Source: Clostridium fallax
Lineage (GTDB): Bacteria > Bacillota > Clostridia > Clostridiales > Clostridiaceae
Assembly: GCF_900129365.1 (NCBI RefSeq)
Contig: NZ_FQVM01000037.1
Span: 1 to 17,831, forward strand
Direction: 5' to 3'
Length of the DNA: 17,831 nucleotides
The stretch's first letter is position 1; each line of letters starts with the position of its first letter. The notes under the pieces were generated by a model. It was given only the letters and a program-made list of their open reading frames with translations, did no database searches and had not been told where the DNA came from. The translations under genes were made by a program, and so were the position numbers. Shown piece after piece: positions 1 through 7,504 of this stretch.

Positions 1-442
1 CATCTAATATATTTTTTAAACTTGATAAATCAATTTTATGTACATCTAATTCATAATTATAACTTTTAAATTTTTCTTCTAAAGTTTTAAAATCATTTTC
101 ATTATAATTTTTATCCAATATGGCATTTTTTCTTAAAGCCTGTACCTTATTATCACCATGAATTATTAATTGTAAAATTTTTATTCCTAATTCGCTATAA
201 AATACACCTATAAGCATATTTATCTTTTCAATCATATGAGACTTTTCTCTTCTTTCTAAAAACTTCTCAATTACTACACTTGTAAAAAATACTTCCATTG
301 GTATAAAAGCTATATCTGCAAATAAAAATATTAATGTATGATGCAAATCTTTAAAGATTAAAAAATGTAGATAATGTAAAAATATAGATAATCCAACTAA
401 TATTATTCCTATAATAATAATATCCTTATTTCTTTTTTTCAT
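1..442 (-). CDS. Membrane protein of unknown function, N-terminal part
   Basis: The frame is open from an ATG at 442 to the window edge, giving 147 codons with the C-terminus outside. A purine-rich GGAAGG site sits just upstream of the start. The start is basic (MKKRNK). Two hydrophobic stretches follow at about residues 8-28 and 37-60, then a charged, helical, probably cytoplasmic region rich in K, E and L. The topology is therefore a short hairpin membrane anchor with a soluble tail. I do not recognise the family and assign no function. It lies 108 bases downstream of the histidine kinase on the same strand, but has its own TATAAT-like element at 518-523, so it may be separately transcribed. 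The open frame is clear; the role is unknown. Confidence 0.75.
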   Translation of the reverse strand, partial: MKKRNKDIIIIGIILVGLSIFLHYLHFLIFKDLHHTLIFLFADIAFIPMEVFFTSVVIEKFLERREKSHMIEKINMLIGVFYSELGIKILQLIIHGDNKVQALRKNAILDKNYNENDFKTLEEKFKSYNYELDVHKIDLSSLKNILD

Positions 443-484
443 AGTTTCTTCCTTTCCATTATTATTCTTGAGATTAAATCTAAC

Positions 485-523
485 AATTATTACCTAGTAA
501 TAATTACAAATTACTATATTATA
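485..523 (-). promoter_or_regulatory. Promoter and operator-like palindrome for the 1-442 gene
   Basis: Read on the minus strand, a TATAAT hexamer lies at 523-518. It is followed, about where transcription would begin, by a 21-bp interrupted palindrome at 485-505 (arms AATTATTAC and GTAATAATT, centre CTA). Further ATTAC half-sites lie at 503-507 and 510-514. No convincing -35 hexamer is visible. A palindrome just downstream of a -10 box is a typical repressor position, but this is inferred from position only. Confidence 0.4.
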
Positions 524-550
524 TCATATAAATTTATATAATTATATAAT

Positions 551-1789
551 TTATATCACTGTTTTTAAAAATGTTATATTAAATTTAGTTCCCTTTTTAA
601 TTTCGCTTTCTACATTTATAGAACCATTTTGAGATTCTATTATTCTTTTACTTAATGAAAGGCCTATCCCTATACTAGTTGGATTCGTAGAGTTTTCTCC
701 TTTATAGAATCTTTTGAAAATCTTAGGTATTAAATTTTTAGGTATACCTTCACCATTATCTTCTATAGAAATAAATATAGCTAATGGAGTTTCATAAATC
801 TTTATATTTATATAACCTCCATTTTTTGTATGTTCAATACTATTTTTTATTATGTTTGTTAAAGCCTCTGCAGTCCAATTTAAGTCATGATTAAATCTTA
901 TTTTTTCATCTAATTTTAAATTTATAGATATATTTTTTTCTCTTGCTTTTTCCTTTATTGGACTTATAGATTTCATTATAGTTATGTATATTGGATTACT
1001 TTTTATATCAAATTTTATAACTTTTGCTTCTAATCTACTAAGTTTTAGCAAACTTATTATTAGCCATTCCATTCTTTTTAACTGCTCTTCACTTAAATTT
1101 AAAAAATAGTTTTTATCTTCTAAAGACATATCTTTATTTTTCATAAGATCATTAAACATGATTAGAGATGCTAAGGGGGTTTTTAACTGATGAGAAATAT
1201 CTGAAATGATATTTTTTAAAAATAATTTTTCTTCTTTTAATTTTTTTACAGAGTTATTCAATCTATTAATCATTAAGTTAAATTTGTTAGAAAAAATATA
1301 TAGTTCACCTTCATCATATTCTTCTTTAATCAAATTAAAATTTCCCTCTACAACCTCTTCTGCAACTATAGTAAATTCTTCTATTTTCTTATAAAACTTA
1401 ATATAGCCTTTAATTGCAAATATAATAGCCATTATTAAAAATAAAATTATCACTAGCATAATTATTATAGTAAATTTATAAAAAAAATTTAATATACTAG
1501 GATTTTCTTTCAATGTTAATTTATCATAAGAATATTTACTAAGAATCTCCTTACCTAAATTATAATTTTCTTGATTTTTAGATGTAATACCCTTAATAAC
1601 TTCATCTTCTAAATCAGGATTTTTAGATAAAATATTACCTGCTATTATAATATTTTGTTTTATGTAAATTTTATTTAATTTTTCTCCTTCTATATAACAT
1701 ATAAATGAAATGCAAATACTACTTAATATAAAAATAACTAAAAATTTAATGCTTAAATATTTTAATTCTAAATTTCTAAAATATTTCAT
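551..1789 (-). CDS. Sensor histidine kinase (two-component system)
   Basis: 412 residues, full length for a membrane-bound HisKA kinase. TM1 is at about 13-31, an external segment of about 70 residues at 32-105, and TM2 at about 106-127, followed by a HAMP-like linker. The H-box has the phospho-accepting His200 in SHQLKTPL. The ATPase domain has an N-box (NIIKNSIEHT, from 312), a G1 box (DNGEGIP, 344-350), an F-box (FKRFYKG) and a G2 box (GIGLSLS, 374-380). All key residues are present. The start is supported by AGAGGAG upstream. The gene begins 30 bases after the regulator on the same strand, so the two form one unit. The external segment and HAMP make it unlike the short-loop BceS (intramembrane-sensing) kinases. 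The signal is unknown. The likely target is the nearby ABC operon. Confidence 0.93.
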   Translation of the reverse strand: MKYFRNLELKYLSIKFLVIFILSSICISFICYIEGEKLNKIYIKQNIIIAGNILSKNPDLEDEVIKGITSKNQENYNLGKEILSKYSYDKLTLKENPSILNFFYKFTIIIMLVIILFLIMAIIFAIKGYIKFYKKIEEFTIVAEEVVEGNFNLIKEEYDEGELYIFSNKFNLMINRLNNSVKKLKEEKLFLKNIISDISHQLKTPLASLIMFNDLMKNKDMSLEDKNYFLNLSEEQLKRMEWLIISLLKLSRLEAKVIKFDIKSNPIYITIMKSISPIKEKAREKNISINLKLDEKIRFNHDLNWTAEALTNIIKNSIEHTKNGGYINIKIYETPLAIFISIEDNGEGIPKNLIPKIFKRFYKGENSTNPTSIGIGLSLSKRIIESQNGSINVESEIKKGTKFNITFLKTVI

Positions 1790-1819
1790 AAAAAACTCCT
1801 CTATAATTTTAAAGCTTAT

Positions 1820-2524
1820 TTATTTTTCTAATATTTCTTCTGCCCATCTATATCCTATTCCCCTTATTGTTTCTATATATTTAGGCTTTTTACTATTATC
1901 CTCTATTTTTTCTCTTAATCTTTTTATGTAAACATTTAAAGTATTACTATCAATAAAATCACCGTCAATATCCCATAGCTTTTCTAAAATAATGTCTCTT
2001 GATAACGCATTGTTTTTGCTTTTTAAAAATATTAAAATCAATTTATATTCTACTGGAGTAAGCATTATATCTTTATCTCTTTTTCTAAAATTAGCTTTAA
2101 GAGGATTTAATATAATATCTCCTGATACAAAAACCTTTTCCTTATTACTTTCTAATTTTTTTTCTACGTTATTTCTTCTAATAACTGCATTAATTCTTGA
2201 TAAAAGTTCTTTTATCCTAATAGGCTTTGTTATATAGTCATCTGCCCCTATATCTAATCCTAAAACTACATTAGCCTCTTCATCACAGGCAGTTATAAAA
2301 ATTATAGGAATATTATTTTTAGAGTCCCTAATCTCCCTACAAAAATCATATCCATTCCCATCTGGTAGCATAACATCTAAAAGAATCAAATCAATATTTT
2401 CTTTTAAGCTATCTCTACCTTCTTTTAAATTATTTTTCTTTATAACATCATAATTTTCTTGTTTTAAAGTATATTCAATTCCTATTGATAAGGCTAAATC
2501 ATCTTCTATTAATAATATTCTCAT
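1820..2524 (-). CDS. OmpR/PhoB-family response regulator
   Basis: 234 residues, the usual length. The receiver domain (1-115) has acidic residues D8 and D9, phospho-acceptor D50 in LLLDVMLPDG, T78 and K100 in the TKP motif. A winged-helix DNA-binding domain (about 130-230) contains LTPVEYKLI and ends with the typical ETIRGIGYRW. It transfers the kinase signal to transcription. A GAGGTG ribosome binding site precedes the ATG, and a TATAAT hexamer lies at 2564-2559 without a good -35, as is common for activated promoters. The kinase follows 30 bases downstream. The plausible regulon includes the ABC operon, whose promoter holds a palindrome of the type bound by BceR-like members of this family. 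That link is inferred. Confidence 0.94.
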   Translation of the reverse strand: MRILLIEDDLALSIGIEYTLKQENYDVIKKNNLKEGRDSLKENIDLILLDVMLPDGNGYDFCREIRDSKNNIPIIFITACDEEANVVLGLDIGADDYITKPIRIKELLSRINAVIRRNNVEKKLESNKEKVFVSGDIILNPLKANFRKRDKDIMLTPVEYKLILIFLKSKNNALSRDIILEKLWDIDGDFIDSNTLNVYIKRLREKIEDNSKKPKYIETIRGIGYRWAEEILEK

Positions 2525-2632
2525 CTTTAAACACCTCTACCTTTTACAAATTAGTTAAATTATATCATATTTTATATTTATCATTCTTAAATAAGCTTTT
2601 ATCTATATATTTAGTAAAATCAATAGCTTTTT

Positions 2633-2710
2633 TTTATAACTTTTAAATATTAAAATATGATATTATATTTTTATGTAAAGTCAAATTTAAAGAATTTTAC
2701 ATAAAAATAT
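2633..2710 (+). promoter_or_regulatory. plsY promoter and leader hairpin
   Basis: A candidate promoter has TTTATA (2633-2638), a 17-base spacer and TATGAT (2656-2661). It would start transcription near 2668. The sequence from 2665 to 2710 is a perfect 15-bp inverted repeat (2665-2679 and 2696-2710) with a 16-base loop. It occupies almost the whole leader and stops 4 bases before the AAGGTGG ribosome binding site. No T-tract follows, so it is not a terminator. It may be a 5' mRNA hairpin or a repressor site. Confidence 0.4.
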
Positions 2711-2726
2711 TTTTAAGGTGGGTTTA

Positions 2727-3329
2727 ATGAATAATTTAATAATCATAATAACTATAATAGTGTCATTTTTACTTGGCTCTATACCTGTAGGTTATATAAT
2801 TTCTAATAAATTATATGGTATAGACATAACAAAAAAAGGTAGTGGAAATATAGGTTCTACAAATGTAGGTAGGATTTTAGGAAAAAAAGCTTCCATTTAC
2901 ACTCAAATAGCAGATATTTCAAAAGGATTAATTCCTGTAATCTTAGGATTACTAATATTTAACTTTATAAATATTTCTATTTCTAAGGATTTATTTCTTT
3001 CTATTATAGCTTTAGCTGCAATTTTAGGACATGATTATACTCCTTTTCTTAACTTCAATGGTGGAAAAGGAGTAAATACTACTCTTGGAGCTTTTGCACT
3101 AATTGCTACTATACCAGTAATAATTGCTGTTGCTATGCACTTTTTACTTCGTTTAATAACACCTATAGTTTCTATTAGATCAATAGTTCTTGGTTTAACT
3201 ATACCAATTGTGTGTGCTTTTATGAATTTTCCTATTTCAATAATAGTTTCTGCTTCATTAGCAGCTATATTAATAGTTATAAGACATAAATCTAATATAA
3301 TAAAACTTATTAATAAAGAAGAAAATTAG
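2727..3329 (+). CDS. plsY: Glycerol-3-phosphate acyltransferase PlsY
   Basis: A membrane enzyme that transfers the acyl group from acyl-phosphate to glycerol-3-phosphate, making lysophosphatidic acid, the first step of phospholipid synthesis in most Gram-positive bacteria. The protein is 200 residues, normal for PlsY, and almost wholly hydrophobic. It carries the family signatures GSGNIGSTNVGR near residue 40 and GHDYTPFLNFNGGKGVNT in the middle. I chose the ATG at 2727 over an in-frame GTG at 2718. AAGGTGG at 2715-2721 is ideally spaced for the ATG and would overlap the GTG. plsY is a single plus-strand gene between minus-strand signalling and ABC genes, and converges on the permease at a shared terminator. 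Confidence 0.95.
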   Translation: MNNLIIIITIIVSFLLGSIPVGYIISNKLYGIDITKKGSGNIGSTNVGRILGKKASIYTQIADISKGLIPVILGLLIFNFINISISKDLFLSIIALAAILGHDYTPFLNFNGGKGVNTTLGAFALIATIPVIIAVAMHFLLRLITPIVSIRSIVLGLTIPIVCAFMNFPISIIVSASLAAILIVIRHKSNIIKLINKEEN

Positions 3330-3340
3330 TTTTTATAAAA

Positions 3341-3372
3341 AATCCTATTTAGATATTTTTCTAAATAGGATT
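3341..3372. terminator. Bidirectional terminator of plsY and the ABC operon
   Basis: A perfect 13-bp stem (AATCCTATTTAGA and its complement) with a 6-base loop stands between the convergent ends of plsY and the permease. T-rich sequence follows on both strands (TATTCTTTA on plus, TTTTATAAAA on minus). Confidence 0.8.
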
Positions 3373-3410
3373 TATTCTTTATAAAAATATAATAATGTTT
3401 TAATTTATTA

Positions 3411-5972
3411 TTATTCTTCTGCTCTAATATTTTCAACTATACTGATTTTTTTTAATTTATGTAACGGCATTAATGATGCTAAAAGAGTTAATATTAAAAT
3501 TGATACTATACCTATTATAAATACATCTATTGGAACTTTATATCCATTTTCAACAATAATTTGAGAATTTCTTATCATCAAAGTAAATAATCCAAAGGAT
3601 ATAAGACTACCTATTATACTTACTATAACTCCATATAAAACACCTTCTAAAATTATCATTTTACTTAACTGTCTTTTTGTCATTCCTATGGCACTTAAAG
3701 TTGCAAATTCACTTTTTCTAAGTAATAATCCCATAGTTATAGTATTTATTATATTAACTATTGCAATAGTAGAAACTATTGTAATAAATCCATAAATAAA
3801 AGTTGAAATTATAGTATTAGATGAAGATAATAATTTATTCATTTGTTCCGTACTCATATACATACAATCATTATCTTCTGCTAATTTTTCAATTTCTTCA
3901 TTATTAATATCTGCGTTTTTCTTAAAAGTCATAGATACAGATTTTAAATTCTCATCACTTAAATTTTCTCTTAAAAATTCTTTAGAGAATATTAAGTTTA
4001 TTCTATTAGTTTTTCTATTATTCTCTATAGGATTTCTATCAACTATTGCTATGATTTTTGCGTTTATAAAATCACCATTTTCAATAGCTTTTTTACAAGC
4101 ATTATCAAAATCTTCTTTACTAATTTTATTTTTTTGTAAATCACTTGGAAGATTTTTAGGTATCTTGGGAATATTAATAATGTCTCCTACCTTATAATTA
4201 GTAAATCTTCCTATAGAATATTTTCCATTCTTTTTAAAAGCATTTGTATCTTTTAAAATTACTCCACCTTTTTCTAATTCATTTTTATCTATAGTATTCT
4301 TAGAATATTTATTTAATATATCTATAGAATTGTTATCATATCCACTAATAGCTCCATAATTAAATTCTATATAATCTTCCTCATTTATTTTATTATCTTT
4401 AATAGTGTCCTTAGCTTTTTCATTTAAATACTCTTCATTGATTTTAGATTTTTCAATAAATAAAGGATTTATAGTACTTATAGGTGTATAGAGTTTTTCT
4501 ATATCCTTATTTTCTTTTAAGTTATTTAAAATATTATCATTTATATTTCCTTTTTGATTCATTATTGAAGCTTCAAAGGGATATTCTTCATATATTTGAT
4601 TTAAAATTGACTTTTGAGTTTTCATTGCTGCTGTAAATGTTACAAACATTATAAAAGAAATACTTAATGAAAAAATTGTTATTATAAATCTTTTGTTATT
4701 TCTTCTTATATTTTTGTAAGCAATTTCTCCTTCTACTCCGAAAAGTAATTTTACAAGTCTACCTTTTCTTCTTTTTAATTTTTCGTTTTTATATACTTTA
4801 GAATTTTTTATTGCCTCTATAGGAGATATTTTTGATGCTTTTTTTGCTGGAAAAATTACTGATAAAAATACAGTAATAAAAGATAATAATGATGATATTA
4901 ATATAATCTCTGGATAAAATTTAATATTAAAAAGTGAACCATTAATTACTCCTATTTCCGTATTTTTTATAAAAATATCTACAACTATGTACAATCCTAA
5001 ATATCCTAAAATTACTCCTAAAGGTATTGAAATAATGCACATTATAAATGCTTCTTTAAAAACTAATTTTTTAATTTTAAAAGGAGATGCTCCTATACTT
5101 CTAAGAATTCCAAAATGTTTAATTCTCTCTGCAACAGAAATATTAAATGAATTATATATAACAGCTATAGTACATAAAATTATTATAGGTATTACTATAG
5201 CAATCATCTTTTTTAACATATTATTTATATTTTCATCTCCATCTTGCATCATAACTCTTAAAAGTTTTTCATTAAACTCTGTCTGATTTTCTTTTAGGCC
5301 TAAATTTTTACCTATTTCTTTTCCTTCTTCTCTTATATTTTTCTTATTTTTAAGATTTAAATAAATATTACATTTATTATTTTTTAAATCATCATCCTTT
5401 ATTAAAGTGGCTCCAGAAAAACTTTCTGAAACTTCTACTCTAGGTTCAAAAAATCCTACAATTTTAAAGTTTCTTTCTTCATCATTTATCTTTAATTTAA
5501 TATTATCTCCTAATCCTTTATTTAATTTTTTTTCTAAACGGTTTTCTAAAATTATCTCCCCTTTTTCTTTAGGTAATTCTCCCTTAAACATTTCATTATG
5601 TAATTTTTCTTTTGATAATATATTTTTTATATTATTAAACATATTGCTATCATAATTATCTATTTTTATATAAAAGTTCTTATTTTCATAATTATAATTT
5701 ATATCATATGAATTTATTGAAACTCCATAATCCTTTACTTTTAAATTATTTTCTATTTTCTTTAAGTTTTCACTATTAATATTTTTATAAACCACTTCAT
5801 AATTTCCAGATTTATTTCTTTCTATTTTTATAATATTATCTTTAAAACTATAAAAAAATGTTCCTATAGCTGAAAAGAGAGATACTGCTAAAACTATTCC
5901 TATAATTGTTAGTACTGTTCTTTTTTTATTGTTTTTTAAGTACTTCCAAGTGATTTGGCTATAATTATTCAT
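3411..5972 (-). CDS. ABC transporter permease, double FtsX (MacB-like core)
   Basis: 853 residues. TM1 is at about 18-42, a first external domain at 45-252, and TM2-4 at about 256-280, 308-335 and 356-376. TM5 is at about 428-450, a second external domain at 450-718, and TM6-8 at about 720-745, 776-800 and 815-838. Each half ends in an FtsX domain. Both have a coupling-helix motif before their last two helices (ERIKHFGILRSIGAS near 282 and RKSEFATLSAIGM near 752). It is a tandem duplication of the four-helix MacB/LolC-type fold, which usually exports or mechanically acts on envelope molecules. It is not the ten-helix BceB layout. The ATG overlaps the ATPase stop by 8 bases (ATGAATAA), with AGGTGA upstream. 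The substrate is unknown; peptide or lipid efflux or antimicrobial resistance are guesses. Confidence 0.9.
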   Translation of the reverse strand: MNNYSQITWKYLKNNKKRTVLTIIGIVLAVSLFSAIGTFFYSFKDNIIKIERNKSGNYEVVYKNINSENLKKIENNLKVKDYGVSINSYDINYNYENKNFYIKIDNYDSNMFNNIKNILSKEKLHNEMFKGELPKEKGEIILENRLEKKLNKGLGDNIKLKINDEERNFKIVGFFEPRVEVSESFSGATLIKDDDLKNNKCNIYLNLKNKKNIREEGKEIGKNLGLKENQTEFNEKLLRVMMQDGDENINNMLKKMIAIVIPIIILCTIAVIYNSFNISVAERIKHFGILRSIGASPFKIKKLVFKEAFIMCIISIPLGVILGYLGLYIVVDIFIKNTEIGVINGSLFNIKFYPEIILISSLLSFITVFLSVIFPAKKASKISPIEAIKNSKVYKNEKLKRRKGRLVKLLFGVEGEIAYKNIRRNNKRFIITIFSLSISFIMFVTFTAAMKTQKSILNQIYEEYPFEASIMNQKGNINDNILNNLKENKDIEKLYTPISTINPLFIEKSKINEEYLNEKAKDTIKDNKINEEDYIEFNYGAISGYDNNSIDILNKYSKNTIDKNELEKGGVILKDTNAFKKNGKYSIGRFTNYKVGDIINIPKIPKNLPSDLQKNKISKEDFDNACKKAIENGDFINAKIIAIVDRNPIENNRKTNRINLIFSKEFLRENLSDENLKSVSMTFKKNADINNEEIEKLAEDNDCMYMSTEQMNKLLSSSNTIISTFIYGFITIVSTIAIVNIINTITMGLLLRKSEFATLSAIGMTKRQLSKMIILEGVLYGVIVSIIGSLISFGLFTLMIRNSQIIVENGYKVPIDVFIIGIVSILILTLLASLMPLHKLKKISIVENIRAEE

Positions 5973-6651
5973 TTCTTATCACCTCGTCACTTTTAATTTT
6001 TCCATCCTCTATTGTTATTACCCTATTTGCCATATTCGCTATAGTTAAATCATGAGTTATAATTATTAATGTTTGATTATATCTTCTAGAAGAATATCTT
6101 AAAAGCTCTATTATTTCCCTTGAATTTTTAGAATCTAAATTTCCTGTAGGTTCATCTGCAAGTAAAATAGAAGGTTTATTAGCTAAGGCTCTACCTATAG
6201 ACACTCTTTGTTGTTGTCCTCCTGATAATTGAGAAGGAAGATGATTTTTTCTTTCCTTAATTCCTAATAAATCTAAAAGCTCATTTATATAATTTTTATC
6301 TGGTTTTTTATTATCTAAAAGAATTGGCATTTCAATATTTTCTTCTGCTGTTAGTACCGGTAATAAGTTATAAAATTGAAAAATGAATCCTATTTTTCTT
6401 CTTCTTAAAATAGAAAGTTCTCTTTCCTTTAAAGTATACATATCTACTCCTTCTAAAGATATACTTCCTGATGTTGGAATATCTACTCCACCAAGCAAAT
6501 GTAATAATGTGCTCTTTCCTGAACCAGATGGTCCAACTACTGCAATAAATTCTCCCTCATTTATAGTTAAATTAACTTTTTTTAAAGCATCAACCTTTGT
6601 TTCCCCTTTACCATAACTTTTACAAAGATTTGTAATCTTCATTAATTCCAT
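5965..6651 (-). CDS. ABC transporter ATP-binding protein (LolD/MacB type)
   Basis: 228 residues, the typical length of LolD/YtrE/BceA ATPases. Walker A GPSGSGKST is at 40-48, the Q-loop Q92 in FIFQFYNLLP, the signature LSGGQQQRV at 142-150, Walker B ILLADEP with E167, the D-loop GNLD to 173, and the H-loop H200 in ITHD. Every catalytic motif is intact. The run FQFYNLLPVLTAEEN is characteristic of the family that pairs with FtsX permeases. AGGGGGA is well spaced before the ATG at 6651. It is translationally coupled to the permease (8-base overlap). The promoter and a large palindrome lie 35-100 bases upstream. Confidence 0.95.
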   Translation of the reverse strand: MELMKITNLCKSYGKGETKVDALKKVNLTINEGEFIAVVGPSGSGKSTLLHLLGGVDIPTSGSISLEGVDMYTLKERELSILRRRKIGFIFQFYNLLPVLTAEENIEMPILLDNKKPDKNYINELLDLLGIKERKNHLPSQLSGGQQQRVSIGRALANKPSILLADEPTGNLDSKNSREIIELLRYSSRRYNQTLIIITHDLTIANMANRVITIEDGKIKSDEVIRNE

Positions 6652-6685
6652 TGTTAGATCCCCCTATTTCTAATTTTCTTTACAG

Positions 6686-6713
6686 TTTATATTTTAAATT
6701 TATAAAATTACAA
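6686..6713 (-). promoter_or_regulatory. Promoter of the ABC operon
   Basis: On the minus strand, TTGTAA (6713-6708), a 16-base spacer and TATAAA (6691-6686) give a plausible sigma-A promoter with a start near 6679, about 28 bases before the ATPase ATG. It is weak enough to suit activation from the palindrome just upstream. Confidence 0.5.
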
Positions 6714-6722
6714 ATAGGTGAA

Positions 6723-6752
6723 TTTAATTATTACAATATTGTAATAATTAAA
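6723..6752 (-). promoter_or_regulatory. 30-bp perfect palindrome, probable response-regulator site
   Basis: Fifteen bases on each side are perfectly complementary, with the core TTACA-ATAT-TGTAA. The centre lies about 58 bases upstream of the proposed ABC start site, an activator position. The core fits TNACA-N4-TGTAA, the pattern I recall for BceR-like OmpR regulators. The palindrome overlaps the base of the preceding terminator hairpin by 4 bases. Confidence 0.55.
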
Positions 6753-6799
6753 ATAAGGTTTTGTTCTCTTTAAATTAAAGAGAACAAAACCTTATTTTA
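6749..6799 (-). terminator. Large hairpin terminator of the 49-residue protein gene
   Basis: A perfect 25-bp inverted repeat (6749-6773 and 6775-6799) separated by one base, which in RNA would give a loop of about 3-5 bases. It lies 37 bases after the stop of the small minus-strand gene. There is no long T-tract outside the stem, although the AT-rich base of the stem ends in several T residues on the minus strand. It insulates the ABC operon from that gene. Confidence 0.65.
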
Positions 6800-6836
6800 T
6801 AGTTTCTAATTAAAACCTTTTCATATACTATTTTAC

Positions 6837-6986
6837 TTAATCATAAATTTCTGTATCTTTTTTAATAAATGCATCTGGATAATTTATTCCAAGCTCTTTA
6901 CATGCATCCTCAAAACTGCATCCATTCTCATCCATATATTTAGCAACATATGAATCAAGACCAGGCATATTATCATAAAAATCCAT
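6837..6986 (-). CDS. Small acidic protein, 49 residues, unknown function
   Basis: An ATG at 6986 preceded by GGGGGTG opens a 49-codon frame ending in TAA at 6837. The protein is acidic and soluble, starting MDFYDNMPGLDSYVAKYMDE. It has a central segment CSFEDACKELGINYPDAF that looks like a short helix-turn-helix-shaped helical pair, and two cysteines (residues 23 and 29). It has no leader peptide, glycine-rich region or double-glycine cleavage site, so I see no sign of a bacteriocin. A strong hairpin follows the stop, so it is probably its own transcription unit. I do not recognise the family. Confidence 0.7.
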   Translation of the reverse strand: MDFYDNMPGLDSYVAKYMDENGCSFEDACKELGINYPDAFIKKDTEIYD

Positions 6987-7025
6987 ATCTTACACCCCCA
7001 TTTTCATATACCAAATAGTCTTTAA

Positions 7026-7081
7026 TCAATAAATATTTATTCATTATCTTTTTAAAATATTATATAAATAATATTTATTGA
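7026..7081. repeat. 12-bp inverted repeat in the leader/promoter region of the small gene
   Basis: Arms TCAATAAATATT (7026-7037) and its exact complement (7070-7081) with a 32-base AT-only spacer. The left arm overlaps a 14-bp palindrome AATAAATATTTATT (7028-7041). It sits 40-95 bases upstream of the 49-residue gene and spans its likely promoter region. It may be a regulatory site or just base composition. Confidence 0.3.
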
Positions 7082-7241
7082 ATTTCCCATAAATCTTCTC
7101 TCTTAAATTATAATGCTAATATAATTAATAATCAAAGTATTTTTCAAAATTTTCTATTTATTCTTAATAGTAAAATTTTATAGATTATTTCTTTTTTATG
7201 ATGAATTTTTTTAAATAAAAATTAATATATTCATTTATTTA

Positions 7242-7450
7242 TTGTATTTTACATAATACTTAATTATACTAAGAATTGTCGTAAAAATTCAAATAAACTT
7301 TTATAACCAAATATAATAAAATTTGTATAGCAATAAATTTTTATATAAATTTATGTTGTTTTATCATATAGCATTTATAAGGTCAATATAAGATTTTATA
7401 TTATATCATATATTAATATAATATAAAATCTTATATTGTTGTTATTTTTT
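7242..7450 (+). ncRNA. Candidate small RNA or attenuated vanW leader
   Basis: In the 518-base gap between 6986 and 7505, a plausible promoter TTGTAT (7242-7247), 17-base spacer, TATACT (7265-7270) points to the plus strand. It would yield a transcript from about 7277. At 7384-7406 and 7416-7438 is a perfect 23-bp inverted repeat with a 9-base loop, followed by TTGTTATTTTTT, terminator-like on plus only. No plus-strand protein gene lies between 3329 and 7505 for it to terminate. The 110 bases between contain no start codon with a ribosome binding site. The rest of the gap (7082-7241) shows only AT-rich sequence. The RNA is inferred from these signals alone. Confidence 0.35.
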
Positions 7451-7473
7451 AACTATATTTTGTTATTTTAGTA

Positions 7474-7497
7474 TATAATTATACATGAAAAGGAGGA
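7474..7497 (+). promoter_or_regulatory. -10 box and ribosome binding site of the VanW-family gene
   Basis: TATAAT at 7474-7479 is a perfect -10, but no good -35 lies 16-18 bases upstream. AAGGAGGAG at 7490-7497 is ideally spaced from the TTG start at 7505. An ATG at 7485 reads only seven codons, through this same ribosome binding site, before a stop and is probably meaningless. Confidence 0.5.
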
Positions 7498-7504
7498 GTA
7501 AAAT

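Noticed and set aside
526..557. AT-only inverted repeat at the kinase stop as a terminator
   Set aside because: The stem has no G-C pairs and no T-tract follows; low-complexity sequence explains it.
2718..2726. GTG start at 2718 for plsY
   Set aside because: It overlaps its own would-be ribosome binding site; ATG 2727 is correctly spaced.
4987..5655. Plus-strand open frames opposite the permease, and similar frames opposite other genes
   Set aside because: They lie antisense to clearly functional coding sequence, lack ribosome binding sites and have compositions expected of complement translation.
6837..6986. Bacteriocin or lanthipeptide precursor reading of the 49-residue protein
   Set aside because: No leader motif, double-glycine site, Ser/Thr/Cys-rich core or modification enzymes nearby.
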